Below are positions 1-6,565 of a DNA stretch of 64,000 nt, one piece after another. The translations under genes and the position numbers were made by a program. The DNA is from Bacteroidales bacterium. Its GTDB lineage: Bacteria; Bacteroidota; Bacteroidia; Bacteroidales; UBA932. Where the stretch lies: contig JAFZFH010000001.1 of assembly GCA_017555965.1 (NCBI GenBank), forward strand, positions 1 to 64,000, written 5' to 3'. The number at the start of each line of letters is the position of its first letter. Position 1 is the stretch's first letter. The notes below the pieces were generated by a model. It had not been told where the DNA came from, searched no databases, and saw nothing but the letters and a program-made list of their open reading frames with translations.

Positions 1-246
1 TGGGAGGAGTTCCTCCAATCCCATATTATCGACACCGCCACTGCCCTTGTTGGACATGACGCGCTTATATGCCGCGTTCATGTTTCCACGGGACATTATC
101 GTTTCCAACAGCATCTCACTACTTAAGTTCACTTCCACAAGTGATTCATGTGATATGCCTATTACGGTCTGCACTCCTGCATAGTCTTCGGATTCCGTCC
201 TATCCCTTTGCAGGCAGCCTTTCGTTTTCTGCGTTTCTTCCGTCAT
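1..246 (-). CDS. ltrA: Group II intron reverse transcriptase/maturase, N-terminal 82 residues
   Basis: This is the start of the intron-encoded reverse transcriptase/maturase, which splices the intron RNA and copies it into new DNA sites. The ATG at 246 opens a frame reading MTEETQKTKGCLQRDR, then AAYKRVMSNKGSGGVD, the hallmark RT-0 region of bacterial group II intron proteins, where a GVD motif follows a Ser/Gly-rich stretch. The frame is open to base 1 and continues outside the window, so catalytic YADD and maturase domains cannot be checked. An ATG 14 bases upstream, in another frame, stops after four codons, which supports the chosen start. Confidence 0.88.
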   Translation of the reverse strand, partial: MTEETQKTKGCLQRDRTESEDYAGVQTVIGISHESLVEVNLSSEMLLETIMSRGNMNAAYKRVMSNKGSGGVDNMGLEELLP

Positions 247-654
247 AGGGTTGTCATTCACGGCACTTGTTTATATAAGGTTCTGCCCTTCCCCGAACGT
301 GCCGATTTTTTTTCGGGTACTATGGCTTCGGCTGACTTCTCGCAGTTCGTTGTTACTACTTGCCTCCTGGCTCGTCTGCGAGACCTCCCCAGATAAGAAC
401 ATGCTCTTTCCGCCTTATGCCTGCCGCATTTACCCACATGTATTCCGAATGACTATCGGGCTTTGACTTCTGTAGCAGTCTTACCCTACATATAGGCCTT
501 ATATGCGATTTCTGTCCGTCAGGCCAGACTTTTGCCGCCAGCTTCCTTCAGATTCCATCTCACAATGGACACCCTTGCCTTTGGCTATATGCTTCCCGTC
601 ATTAGGGCGCATTCGGGACTTTCACCCGTTAGAACATACCCATGCTGGGCGTAC
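247..654 (-). ncRNA. Group II intron RNA, domains I-IV leader
   Basis: The minus strand carries the conserved ribozyme segment CTAACGGGTGAAAGTCCCGA (about 612-631) of domain I and, further on, a GAGGCAAGTAGTAACAACGA stretch (about 348-367), both typical of bacterial group II introns. The RT start codon at 246 lies where domain IV should be. No protein-coding pattern fits the region. The start GTACG at 654 departs by one base from consensus GTGYG, so either the boundary is variant or it lies slightly elsewhere; GTGTG also occurs at about 688-692. Confidence 0.8.
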
Positions 655-661
655 TACAAGA

Positions 662-689
662 TGCAGCCCCGCGTGATGACGAGGCTGCA
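662..689 (-). terminator. Hairpin after the DUF4314 gene, next to the intron start
   Basis: TGCAGCC (662-668) pairs perfectly with GGCTGCA (683-689) around a 14-base loop. On the minus strand it follows the DUF4314 stop by 24 bases and precedes TCTTGTA and the intron start. The U-run is poor, so as a terminator it is weak. Insertion just past such a hairpin is the known habit of class C group II introns. Confidence 0.4.
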
Positions 690-713
690 CACTCTCCGGT
701 GGTTCTGCCGGAA

Positions 714-884
714 TCAGATGATCTGAAAGTCATCCTCGTCGGGTATGACCGCCAGACCTCCCCAGGTGCCGTGGAGCTGCCCGATGCCGTCTATATGCTC
801 GACTATGCCTTCGGCTCCGTCGTACCTTCCATCTTCACCCTTGAGGTGGTAGATCCTGATTCTGTCTCCAATCTTTACTTCCAT
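714..884 (-). CDS. DUF4314 small protein
   Basis: A 56-residue protein opening MEVKIGDRIRIYHLKGEDG and containing GQLHGTWGGLAVIPDEDDF. The pattern of an SH3-like strand (GDRIRI), a central GxEGxVxHID segment and the invariant HGTWGG motif matches the DUF4314 family, which is common on mobile elements of Firmicutes and Bacteroidota and has no known role. It begins 20 bp after the Panacea gene ends and is the last gene of that minus-strand operon before the group II intron. It is too short to have been noticed by length alone; the family match and the start context GAAAGAATT-ATG support it. Confidence 0.8.
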   Translation of the reverse strand: MEVKIGDRIRIYHLKGEDGRYDGAEGIVEHIDGIGQLHGTWGGLAVIPDEDDFQII

Positions 885-904
885 AATTCTTTCTCATTAT
901 GATG

Positions 905-1657
905 TTAAACTCTCGGTAGAAACCACTCACGGATGAGCTCGTCCTCTATCCGCACTCCCCACTTGTCCGGATTCTTCTTTCGTGTCTGAGACCATGGAGA
1001 CCCTTGGGAGATATGCGGGGATGTCAGTATGCAGGCCTTGGTCCAAGCGAACCTCCTGAAGCAGTTGGACAGGTACCTGAACCTGTCCGGCTGCTGGCAC
1101 AGAAGGGTGTCGTACTCCTCAAATCCGTCCGACGAATCTTTCTTGAGCTTGGCATATACTCTAGGAAATACCGGTCCGTACTGCCACATCTGAGGATGCT
1201 CCTCGGTAAGTCTCTCTCCGTGCTTGGCCAGACGCACTCCGTAGGCAATGTAGAGTATCGTCTGGATCTGCGACATCGTCAGCTGCAGACCCTCGATCAG
1301 AGCCATATGCTGAAGCGCCTTTGCCAGAAGGACACTGTCCAGAGGCGTCGCATCAGCAGGCTGAGCGACTTCCTCTGTCTTGGCTGCTGTCTGCACCTGA
1401 GGCTTCTGTACAGGCTTCATGATCTGTGGAGAGCATCCGATCTCCTTCATGATGGACTTGATGCTGAGCGGAGACGGAGGCAGGTCCTCGCGTCTTCTGC
1501 GTGAGCGTCTCCCGTTCTTCTCTAGCTTCTCGGCCACCAGCTGGGCCACTATGTCGATGAACTGTCCTTCCATCTGCTCGTCCGGAGTGGTGTCCCCTCC
1601 TCTGAGCCAGGCCATGACCTCTCTGTATGAGTCTGTCTGCTGTAATGTCGTGTTCAT
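905..1657 (-). CDS. Panacea (DUF4065/SocA-like) domain protein with N-terminal extension
   Basis: A 250-residue protein. Residues about 126-175 carry the Panacea signature: a leucine-rich helix reading MSQIQTILYIAYGVRLAKHG, then WQYGPVFPRVY (158-168). Panacea domains are known as antitoxins that neutralise unrelated toxins, as SocA-type ClpX adaptors, and as phage GepA proteins. Residues 1-110 form an extension with a basic patch (RRSRRRR, 51-56) and a Gln/Pro/Ala-rich linker, not part of the domain. No toxin-like gene is adjacent; the neighbours are recombination genes, so the role here (adaptor, counter-defence or antitoxin) is open. The C-terminal 70 residues are less typical of the family. 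Confidence 0.7.
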   Translation of the reverse strand: MNTTLQQTDSYREVMAWLRGGDTTPDEQMEGQFIDIVAQLVAEKLEKNGRRSRRRREDLPPSPLSIKSIMKEIGCSPQIMKPVQKPQVQTAAKTEEVAQPADATPLDSVLLAKALQHMALIEGLQLTMSQIQTILYIAYGVRLAKHGERLTEEHPQMWQYGPVFPRVYAKLKKDSSDGFEEYDTLLCQQPDRFRYLSNCFRRFAWTKACILTSPHISQGSPWSQTRKKNPDKWGVRIEDELIREWFLPRV

Positions 1658-1675
1658 AATGTAATCTCATTTAAC

Positions 1676-1697
1676 GGAGAGGGCTTTGACCCTCTCC
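1676..1697 (-). terminator. Intercistronic hairpin
   Basis: GGAGAGGG and CCCTCTCC form a perfect 8-bp stem with a 6-base loop, between the SSB-tail-like gene and the Panacea gene. No U-run follows on the minus strand, so it may be an RNA-processing or attenuating stem rather than a full terminator. Confidence 0.4.
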
Positions 1698-1705
1698 TGT
1701 GAAAC

Positions 1706-2089
1706 TTAGAATCCCTTGAAGTCTCCCTCCGGTAGATCGTCATCATCGGAAAGGGCCGTAGTCGGCTCCTCCCTGGCCTCCAGAGGCTTCAGGTTACCGA
1801 GGATAGGACTGAGCCTAGGCAGCTCGCTGCTGTCCAGATTCAGTGCAGTCCTGTTGGCCTTGCCCACGTTAGCCTTGATGAAGTGCGTATTGCCGTACTT
1901 AGGCTGTGTGGTCTGCCTGATGACGATGTCCAGCAGGGCTTTCTGGGCACCTGTCTTGGTCATCATCTTGAAGATGGTAGGGTTCTTCTGAAGAGGAATG
2001 ACTATGCTTTCCTGTCCGTCGACTGTCTTGATGTCTGCGCCGATAAGGGCGAGAAGGTCCATCTGACCTATCATTGCTGTAGTGTTCAT
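1706..2089 (-). CDS. Small protein with SSB-like acidic tail in recombination operon
   Basis: A 127-residue protein that I do not assign to a family. Its last residues read SDDDDLPEGDFKGF: a run of four Asp followed by hydrophobic tips and a terminal Phe. This recalls the C-terminal tail of single-stranded DNA-binding proteins (classically DDDIPF), which recruits exonucleases and annealing proteins. The body (residues 1-90) has alternating hydrophobic positions compatible with a small beta-barrel, but no clear OB-fold motif. It lies 19 bp downstream of the YqaJ exonuclease gene and next to the annealing-protein gene, so a role in coating DNA for that pair is a reasonable inference, not a demonstrated one. 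Confidence 0.6.
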   Translation of the reverse strand: MNTTAMIGQMDLLALIGADIKTVDGQESIVIPLQKNPTIFKMMTKTGAQKALLDIVIRQTTQPKYGNTHFIKANVGKANRTALNLDSSELPRLSPILGNLKPLEAREEPTTALSDDDDLPEGDFKGF

Positions 2090-2108
2090 ATCTGTAAGTA
2101 TTAGTAAG

Positions 2109-3059
2109 TTATCTGATTGTGAATCTTCGCGATCCCGGAACGGTCTCCATATAGAGGTTATACATGGTAGGCTCGGCTGCCTGGAACGCCTTGGCGTTGA
2201 ACTTACGCGTATCCTTGGTGTTCTTCCATTGAGCCAGGACCGACCCTTCCGGAGATACCAGTGACTCGGCTGTTCCGAGAGCTATCTTGATCTCATCCTC
2301 AAGGGAGCTCCTTGTGCTCTCCAGCTGCTTGATGGTCGATGCTATTTCCTTGATGGCACCGTATCTCTCCATCATCTCACTGTCAGCCTCGAGTGTCTCT
2401 CCAACTGTAGCCTGCGGGCTTCTCAGCAGCGAATCCTCGCCGTCGATATCCTCAGGTGGGATTCCGCCGCATACATTGATAAGCCAGAACTGCTCGATGG
2501 ACTCGATCATGGCTTTGTAGAAGTCTGGATTGAAGTCGATCTCCTTATAGTCGAAGTTCAGACGAGGATAAGAAGAAATCCATGCGACTGCTCCCTTCTT
2601 GACTCCCATCACGCCCATCTGATACTGAAGCTGACAATACCAGTAGACCGGGATGTCATCCTTGTCGACAGCCACCGATGTGGTCTTGCACTCAAGGATA
2701 TGCTGATTGGACTTGGTAGGCTTCTCTCCTGGGTAGTTATAGAGTCTGTCCGGAGATACTCTGAGGTACTCCCTCTTGGTATCAACTGCCAGCCAGTCTC
2801 CCTCGGAGCTCTTCTTGATGATTGCTCCTGTCCTTGCGGCGAAGAGAGTCGCCACAGCAGGCTCGAGATGATGTCCCATCTCCATGGCCTCGTTCTGTTC
2901 CACAGGGAGGTCTATTCCTGTCTTTCTTCTCCATAGCTTGTATGGTGTATCGAAATGATTCACTCCCATGATGGTGCCGGCCTCTGATGAGCCGACACCC
3001 TTTTTTCTTTCGTCAAGCCACTGCTCGTGACTCGTAGTTTTGATTACCTTGTAACTCAT
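2109..3059 (-). CDS. YqaJ-family viral-type recombinase exonuclease
   Basis: A 316-residue lambda-exonuclease-like nuclease of the PD-(D/E)XK fold, which resects double-stranded DNA to leave 3' single strands for an annealing partner. Visible family marks are GVGSSEAGTIMG (21-32), the Glu of LEPAVATLF (66), SPDR with the catalytic Asp (104) and ECKTT with the Glu-x-Lys pair (123-125). The Gln of the QLQYQMG segment that follows is also typical of YqaJ proteins. It overlaps the upstream annealing-protein gene by 4 bp (ATGA at 3056-3059), so the two are translationally coupled. The length is normal. Confidence 0.9.
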   Translation of the reverse strand: MSYKVIKTTSHEQWLDERKKGVGSSEAGTIMGVNHFDTPYKLWRRKTGIDLPVEQNEAMEMGHHLEPAVATLFAARTGAIIKKSSEGDWLAVDTKREYLRVSPDRLYNYPGEKPTKSNQHILECKTTSVAVDKDDIPVYWYCQLQYQMGVMGVKKGAVAWISSYPRLNFDYKEIDFNPDFYKAMIESIEQFWLINVCGGIPPEDIDGEDSLLRSPQATVGETLEADSEMMERYGAIKEIASTIKQLESTRSSLEDEIKIALGTAESLVSPEGSVLAQWKNTKDTRKFNAKAFQAAEPTMYNLYMETVPGSRRFTIR

Positions 3060-3784
3060 GACTGTACTCTCTTTGTGTTAGCTGCCTTCTTTCCTGAAAG
3101 GGTGAGAAGAAGGTCAAGATGTTCATCTGTGATAGTGTATTTGGCCTTGAGCCTTGCCGAGAGGTTCTCGATCGAGTCCTTCTGACTGGCAGTGAATGCG
3201 ATCGCCTGCTTCCAGGTCTTCACGCTTGGTGAGAGTGTAGGCTTGACCTCTGGAACGGGTGTACCTGCCACCTGAGCCTGTACCGGCTCGTTCTGACTCT
3301 GGGCAGTGTCGTACTTGGTGATATCCTTCTCGTAGTAGACATCCGCACCTACTCCAAGAGCCTTTGCTGCAACGCTGATTGCATCTGTATAGGCTTTCTT
3401 GTAAGCGTCATCGTCAAGGTATGGTACGATTGTAGGAACGCCGTTTTCGTACTTCCTTTCATGGGATATGAGCTTGTTACCTCCGTTACCGTAGATAGGC
3501 TTGCTCCATACTCCGTCTTTCTGCACATACAGGTTGATATCGACAAAGACTGCTACGTCCGAGTTCTCATCGACCTCAGTCCATGTCTTGACCACCTCCG
3601 TGTACCATCCGAATCCCACCGGTCCGAAGACCTCTGTGAGCTTCTTGATTCTCCACATAGGGTTGATGTCACTCTTACCCTTTAGTCGTCCCGCCTCGAT
3701 GGCCTTCTTCGCCTCGGCTGGAACGCTTCTTACTCTCTCATAGATCGAGAGATTGTCCTGCTGGATCTGCTTGCTGTTCTCCAT
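3056..3784 (-). CDS. DUF1071-family single-strand annealing protein (Rad52-like)
   Basis: A 242-residue protein whose N-terminal 150 residues follow the DUF1071 pattern: SIYERVRSVP (13-22), KGKSDINPMWRIKKLTEVFG, the YGNGGNKLIS segment and DAISVAAKALGVGADVYYEKD. DUF1071 proteins are phage annealing proteins that catalyse strand annealing and recombineering-type repair. The C-terminal part is a Pro/Val/Gln-rich linker followed by a short helical domain (about 185-235) that may contact the exonuclease. It is the first gene of the minus-strand operon, and its 5' leader contains a motif (3900-3928) shared with another operon of this element. Confidence 0.82.
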   Translation of the reverse strand: MENSKQIQQDNLSIYERVRSVPAEAKKAIEAGRLKGKSDINPMWRIKKLTEVFGPVGFGWYTEVVKTWTEVDENSDVAVFVDINLYVQKDGVWSKPIYGNGGNKLISHERKYENGVPTIVPYLDDDAYKKAYTDAISVAAKALGVGADVYYEKDITKYDTAQSQNEPVQAQVAGTPVPEVKPTLSPSVKTWKQAIAFTASQKDSIENLSARLKAKYTITDEHLDLLLTLSGKKAANTKRVQS

Positions 3785-4209
3785 ATCTGATAGAATTAAT
3801 GATTGAACGTCAGTTCATCACTCAGGCCTTCCCTATCGGGACCAGGCTGTGATGTTAAGCAGACAGAAGGTGAACGGGGTAAACGGACAAGGCAGTCGAG
3901 GGAAAATCGATGCTCCGGACGGAGTGTCTATTTTGCTGAAGACAGATGCGAAAGAATGAGCATGGTGCATTGGGAGATGGACGCCGTTACATACCTTCGC
4001 GGCACATCACTGCCAGTCCCGGTGGAGAATGGTACATTTTTATGTGCAACAGATTTATGCAAAAACCTACGGTAAATATTTATATTCGCCGTAGATTTAT
4101 ACACATTTATTGAAATAATGTAGAGTCATAATCCCTTGATGGGGCGAGGTCAAATTGACTTTCGACAAAGAAAATATTCATTTTATTTCCCTACAATCAA
4201 TATAATTTA
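3785..4209. promoter_or_regulatory. Divergent non-coding region with origin-like signals
   Basis: About 425 bp separate the annealing-protein gene (minus) from the ATPase promoter (plus). I see no convincing gene here; a 90-codon plus-strand frame at 3803-4075 has no recognisable features. The stretch holds an inverted repeat CTACGG...CCGTAG (4067-4072 / 4089-4094) around an AT-rich loop. Short AT repeats flank it: TTTTTATGTGCA, GATTTATGCA and GATTTATACACA. One sequence, TTATACACA (4097-4105), differs by one base from the consensus DnaA box. These marks would fit a plasmid-like or transfer origin, but they could equally be promoter architecture. Confidence 0.4.
3900..3928 (-). promoter_or_regulatory. 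Leader motif shared with the MoxR operon
   Basis: On the plus strand this reads GGGAAAA, two bases, GATGC, eight bases, GAGTGTC. The same blocks in the same order (spacing nine instead of eight) occur at 19530-19559, upstream of the MoxR-type gene. Both lie 115-190 bp upstream of a minus-strand operon in the element. Probably a regulator site or conserved leader RNA. Confidence 0.5.
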
Positions 4210-4217
4210 TATATTTG
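4210..4217 (+). promoter_or_regulatory. -7 box of the ATPase/DUF234 gene
   Basis: TATATTTG matches the Bacteroidota -7 consensus TAnnTTTG exactly. The expected transcription start falls near 4222-4226, so the upstream in-frame TTG codon at 4215, inside this box, cannot be the start. No clear -33 TTTG is seen. Confidence 0.7.
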
Positions 4218-4238
4218 CAGGGAAATAAACAGCATTTT

Positions 4239-5687
4239 ATGGGAAATATAATCGGCAGAAAACAAGAAATTCGAGAGTTGAATGACCTATACAACAGCGA
4301 CAAGGCACAAATGGTAGCTGTTTACGGAAGACGTAGAGTAGGAAAAACATTCTTGGTTGACGAGGCATTGAAAGGTCGAATAACCTTTCGACATGCAGGA
4401 CTCTCTCCAAACAATGAGGATTCAGGCAAGAAGAACCTGCTCAAGGACCAGTTGAAGCATTTCTATCATTCTCTTCTGCTGCATGGTATGAAGAAGAGCA
4501 AACAACCGACATCATGGCTGGACGCATTTTTCATGCTTGAGCAGCATTTGAGCAGTATTGATGATGGAAGCAGGCAGGTCGTATTCCTTGATGAGCTCCC
4601 TTGGTTGGACACACCGCGCTCTGGTTTTTTGACAGCGTTCGAGGCTTTCTGGAACACATGGGGATGTCACAGAGACAACCTTATGGTCGTTGTGTGCGGA
4701 AGTGCCAATTCCTGGATTCTGGATAATCTTATCAATGATACAGGCGGACTCTATGGAAGGACCACATACGAGATCAAGCTGTCACCATTCACCCTTAAAG
4801 AGACTGAAGAGTTCTTGCAGAGCAAGGATATAAGGATGTCGCGATATGACATTGCACAGTGTAACATGGTTCTTGGCGGCATTCCTTACTACCTGGGTTA
4901 CCTGACGAAGAACAACAGCCTCGCTCAGAATATAGATCAGCTGTTCTTTTCCCAAAAGCCAAAACTGCACAATGAGTTTGACCGTCTCTTTGCTTCGGTA
5001 TTTAAGAATCCCGAAGTGATGAAGAAGATAATCAAGTTGCTGGCAACCCGCCATAGCGGATTTACAAGAAAAGAGATAATATCTAAACTTGATCTTGTGG
5101 ATAGTGGAGATGTCAGTGATTTCCTTGAAGCATTAATATCTAGCGATTTCATTGTAAGATTTACTCCTTTTGGAAAATCTTCAAGAGAGGACCACTACAG
5201 GTTGATTGATCCGTTCTGCCTATTTTATATAAGATATGTATCTGGCAAGAATGTCGTTGACACTAATTTCTGGACTAATAATCAGATGTCGCAGAGTGTG
5301 GTCAGTTGGCGCGGTATCGCCTTCGAAGATCTTTGTATCCGACATATGTCCCAGATAAAGAAAGCTTTGGGTATTTCAGGAGTCATAACATCACAGTCAA
5401 ACTGGATTGTGCCAGGCAGTGAAAATGAAGCTGGAATGCAGATTGATTTGCTTATCAATCGAAATGACAATATAGTCAATATGTGCGAGATGAAATTCTA
5501 CCATGAGGATTTCACCGTGAATGGAGAGTACAATAAAAAGATTGCTTCCAGAGCGAATAAACTCCATGAAGATCTACCGAAAAAGTATGCTGTTCACAGT
5601 ACACTTATTACAACTTACGGACTTACTTACAACGAATACAGCGGAGCATTCCAGCAGGTTATAACACTCGAAGAGCTATTCTCCTGA
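4239..5687 (+). CDS. ATP-binding protein, archaeal-type ATPase with DUF234 domain
   Basis: A 482-residue protein with an N-terminal P-loop ATPase: Walker A GRRRVGKT (30-37), Walker B VVFLDE (about 114-119). The C-terminal DUF234 region has a nuclease-like pattern, an Asp in QIDLLI (about 401) and EMK (about 417), resembling PD-(D/E)XK. This two-domain family is widespread in archaea and Bacteroidota, often on mobile DNA, with no firmly known function; defence or regulation are guesses. The ATG at 4239 is chosen because an earlier in-frame TTG lies inside the promoter. The gene is AT-richer than the operons on either side and stands alone, like an acquired cargo gene. Confidence 0.85.
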   Translation: MGNIIGRKQEIRELNDLYNSDKAQMVAVYGRRRVGKTFLVDEALKGRITFRHAGLSPNNEDSGKKNLLKDQLKHFYHSLLLHGMKKSKQPTSWLDAFFMLEQHLSSIDDGSRQVVFLDELPWLDTPRSGFLTAFEAFWNTWGCHRDNLMVVVCGSANSWILDNLINDTGGLYGRTTYEIKLSPFTLKETEEFLQSKDIRMSRYDIAQCNMVLGGIPYYLGYLTKNNSLAQNIDQLFFSQKPKLHNEFDRLFASVFKNPEVMKKIIKLLATRHSGFTRKEIISKLDLVDSGDVSDFLEALISSDFIVRFTPFGKSSREDHYRLIDPFCLFYIRYVSGKNVVDTNFWTNNQMSQSVVSWRGIAFEDLCIRHMSQIKKALGISGVITSQSNWIVPGSENEAGMQIDLLINRNDNIVNMCEMKFYHEDFTVNGEYNKKIASRANKLHEDLPKKYAVHSTLITTYGLTYNEYSGAFQQVITLEELFS

Positions 5688-5755
5688 TCACGCTATATCT
5701 ATACAAGTATGATCTGATTCTCACGAAATAAAAGGATATAAATAATATAACGACA

Positions 5756-6028
5756 ATGACAAAGATTGAGATAGTGAAAGAGGTGTCAAAGAGCACCGGC
5801 ATCGATGCCAACACAGTGATGGCTGTAGTAGAAGGATTCATGACGACAGTCAAGGGTTCAATGGCCAAGGGTGAGAACGTTTACCTTAGAGGCTTCGGTA
5901 CATTCGAGGTGAAGACCAGAAAGGCAAAGACCGGTAGAAACATCACAAAGAACACAACCGTAGTGATTCCTGAGCACAAGGTTCCTACCTTCAAGCCATG
6001 TCCTGACTTCAAGAACCAGGTGAAGTAA
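5756..6028 (+). CDS. HU-family DNA-binding protein
   Basis: A 90-residue histone-like protein that bends DNA as a dimer. It shows the full HU/IHF plan: helical N-terminus (MTKIEIVKEVSKSTGI), then VYLRGFGTFEVKTRKAKTGRN with the GFGTF turn, then the arm IPEHKVPTFKP with the proline that intercalates DNA. Length is normal. It lies 68 bp after the ATPase gene and is followed by a strong hairpin terminator. HU/IHF proteins assist integrase complexes, so on a conjugative element it may serve recombination or compact the element's DNA; which one cannot be told from sequence. Confidence 0.95.
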   Translation: MTKIEIVKEVSKSTGIDANTVMAVVEGFMTTVKGSMAKGENVYLRGFGTFEVKTRKAKTGRNITKNTTVVIPEHKVPTFKPCPDFKNQVK

Positions 6029-6058
6029 GCCTGAAGAACGGTCTATAGAGAATGAGTA

Positions 6059-6094
6059 AAGGGCAAGGTAATGCATGCCATGAACCTTGCCCTT
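6059..6094 (+). terminator. Terminator after the HU gene
   Basis: AAGGGCAAGGT (6059-6069) and ACCTTGCCCTT (6084-6094) form a perfect 11-bp stem with a 14-base loop, between the convergent HU and TSCPD genes. It can serve both directions. Confidence 0.85.
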
Positions 6095-6138
6095 CTTGCA
6101 CCGTTGATGCTATATGGACGTCGTACTCCAAGAAGTTC

Positions 6139-6423
6139 TTAATTATTATCTAATACTGTTAGCAGCTGCGCAAACTGATCCGGGCATGAGGTGTTCTTGC
6201 CTCCGCAGGTGATACCGGAGAGTCTCTGCTTCACATCGGAAACCTTCTGTCCCTTGGCGAGTGCGGCAATGCCCTTGAGGTTGCCGTTGCATCCGCCATA
6301 GAAAACGACGTCAAGTATCTCGTCACCGAAGATCTTGAGCTCGATCGCCTGCGAGCAGACTCCTTCCGGTTTAGCTATAACTGTCCTTATTCCGCAGCTG
6401 AAAGTATCGTTTATTATCTTCAT
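6139..6423 (-). CDS. TSCPD-domain protein, TIGR03905-like
   Basis: A 94-residue protein of the small stand-alone TSCPD family. The name-giving motif NTSCPDQFAQ is at 78-87; other cysteines are C10, C23, C45 (FYGGCNGN) and C73 (ITCGGK), a spacing suited to metal binding. The same domain forms the C-terminal zinc module of some ribonucleotide reductases, where it binds nucleic acid. The stand-alone protein has no known role. It has its own well-formed promoter (6445-6476) and is thus independent of the gene block upstream. Confidence 0.85.
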   Translation of the reverse strand: MKIINDTFSCGIRTVIAKPEGVCSQAIELKIFGDEILDVVFYGGCNGNLKGIAALAKGQKVSDVKQRLSGITCGGKNTSCPDQFAQLLTVLDNN

Positions 6424-6444
6424 CCTGTAGCAATTTTACAAGGG

Positions 6445-6476
6445 CAAATATAAGCAGAATCTTACAACTGCTCAAA
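6445..6476 (-). promoter_or_regulatory. Promoter of the TSCPD gene
   Basis: On the minus strand TTTG (6473-6476), a 20-bp spacer and TATATTTG (6445-6452) match the Bacteroidota consensus fully. The leader to the ATG at 6423 is about 15-18 bases. One copy of an ATCTTAC repeat lies in the spacer and another just upstream. Confidence 0.85.
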
Positions 6477-6560
6477 TCAATCTTACAGAACACCCTGTCA
6501 GAAGGACACAGAGAGGCGTTTTGTTATAATCCATCTTACAAAACGACTCTCGCATCTTAC
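6459..6560. repeat. Four ATCTTAC repeats, paired at 21-bp spacing
   Basis: ATCTTAC occurs at 6459, 6480, 6533 and 6554: two pairs, each 21 bp start to start, 53 bp between the inner copies. The first pair overlaps the TSCPD promoter. A 21-bp spacing puts both copies on the same DNA face, as in dimer-of-dimers operators. Confidence 0.4.
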
Positions 6561-6565
6561 TATTT

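Larger units (their letters stand above)
1..654 (-). mobile_element. Group II intron, 5' part, cut by the left window edge
   Basis: A mobile retroelement of the group II intron class lies on the minus strand. Its 5' end is best placed at 654, where the minus strand reads GTACGCCCAGCATGGG, close to the usual GUGYGCCC start. The RNA part is followed by a reverse-transcriptase reading frame that runs off the window. The intron sits 7 bp beyond a 7-bp-stem hairpin (662-689) and downstream of the DUF4314 gene, so it appears to interrupt no gene. Its 3' half (rest of the RT, domains V and VI) is outside the window. The exact 5' boundary is an inference from conserved intron starts. Confidence 0.85.

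Noticed and set aside
642-902. An 86-codon plus-strand frame over the DUF4314 gene
   Set aside because: It lacks family features, while the minus strand encodes a complete DUF4314 protein with the HGTWGG motif.
1004-1504. A 166-codon plus-strand frame opposite the Panacea gene
   Set aside because: Composition is Arg/Leu-rich without domain features; it mirrors the GC pattern of the real minus-strand gene.
3803-4075. A 90-codon plus-strand frame in the divergent region
   Set aside because: No start context, Arg/Cys-rich translation, and it crosses the shared leader motif.
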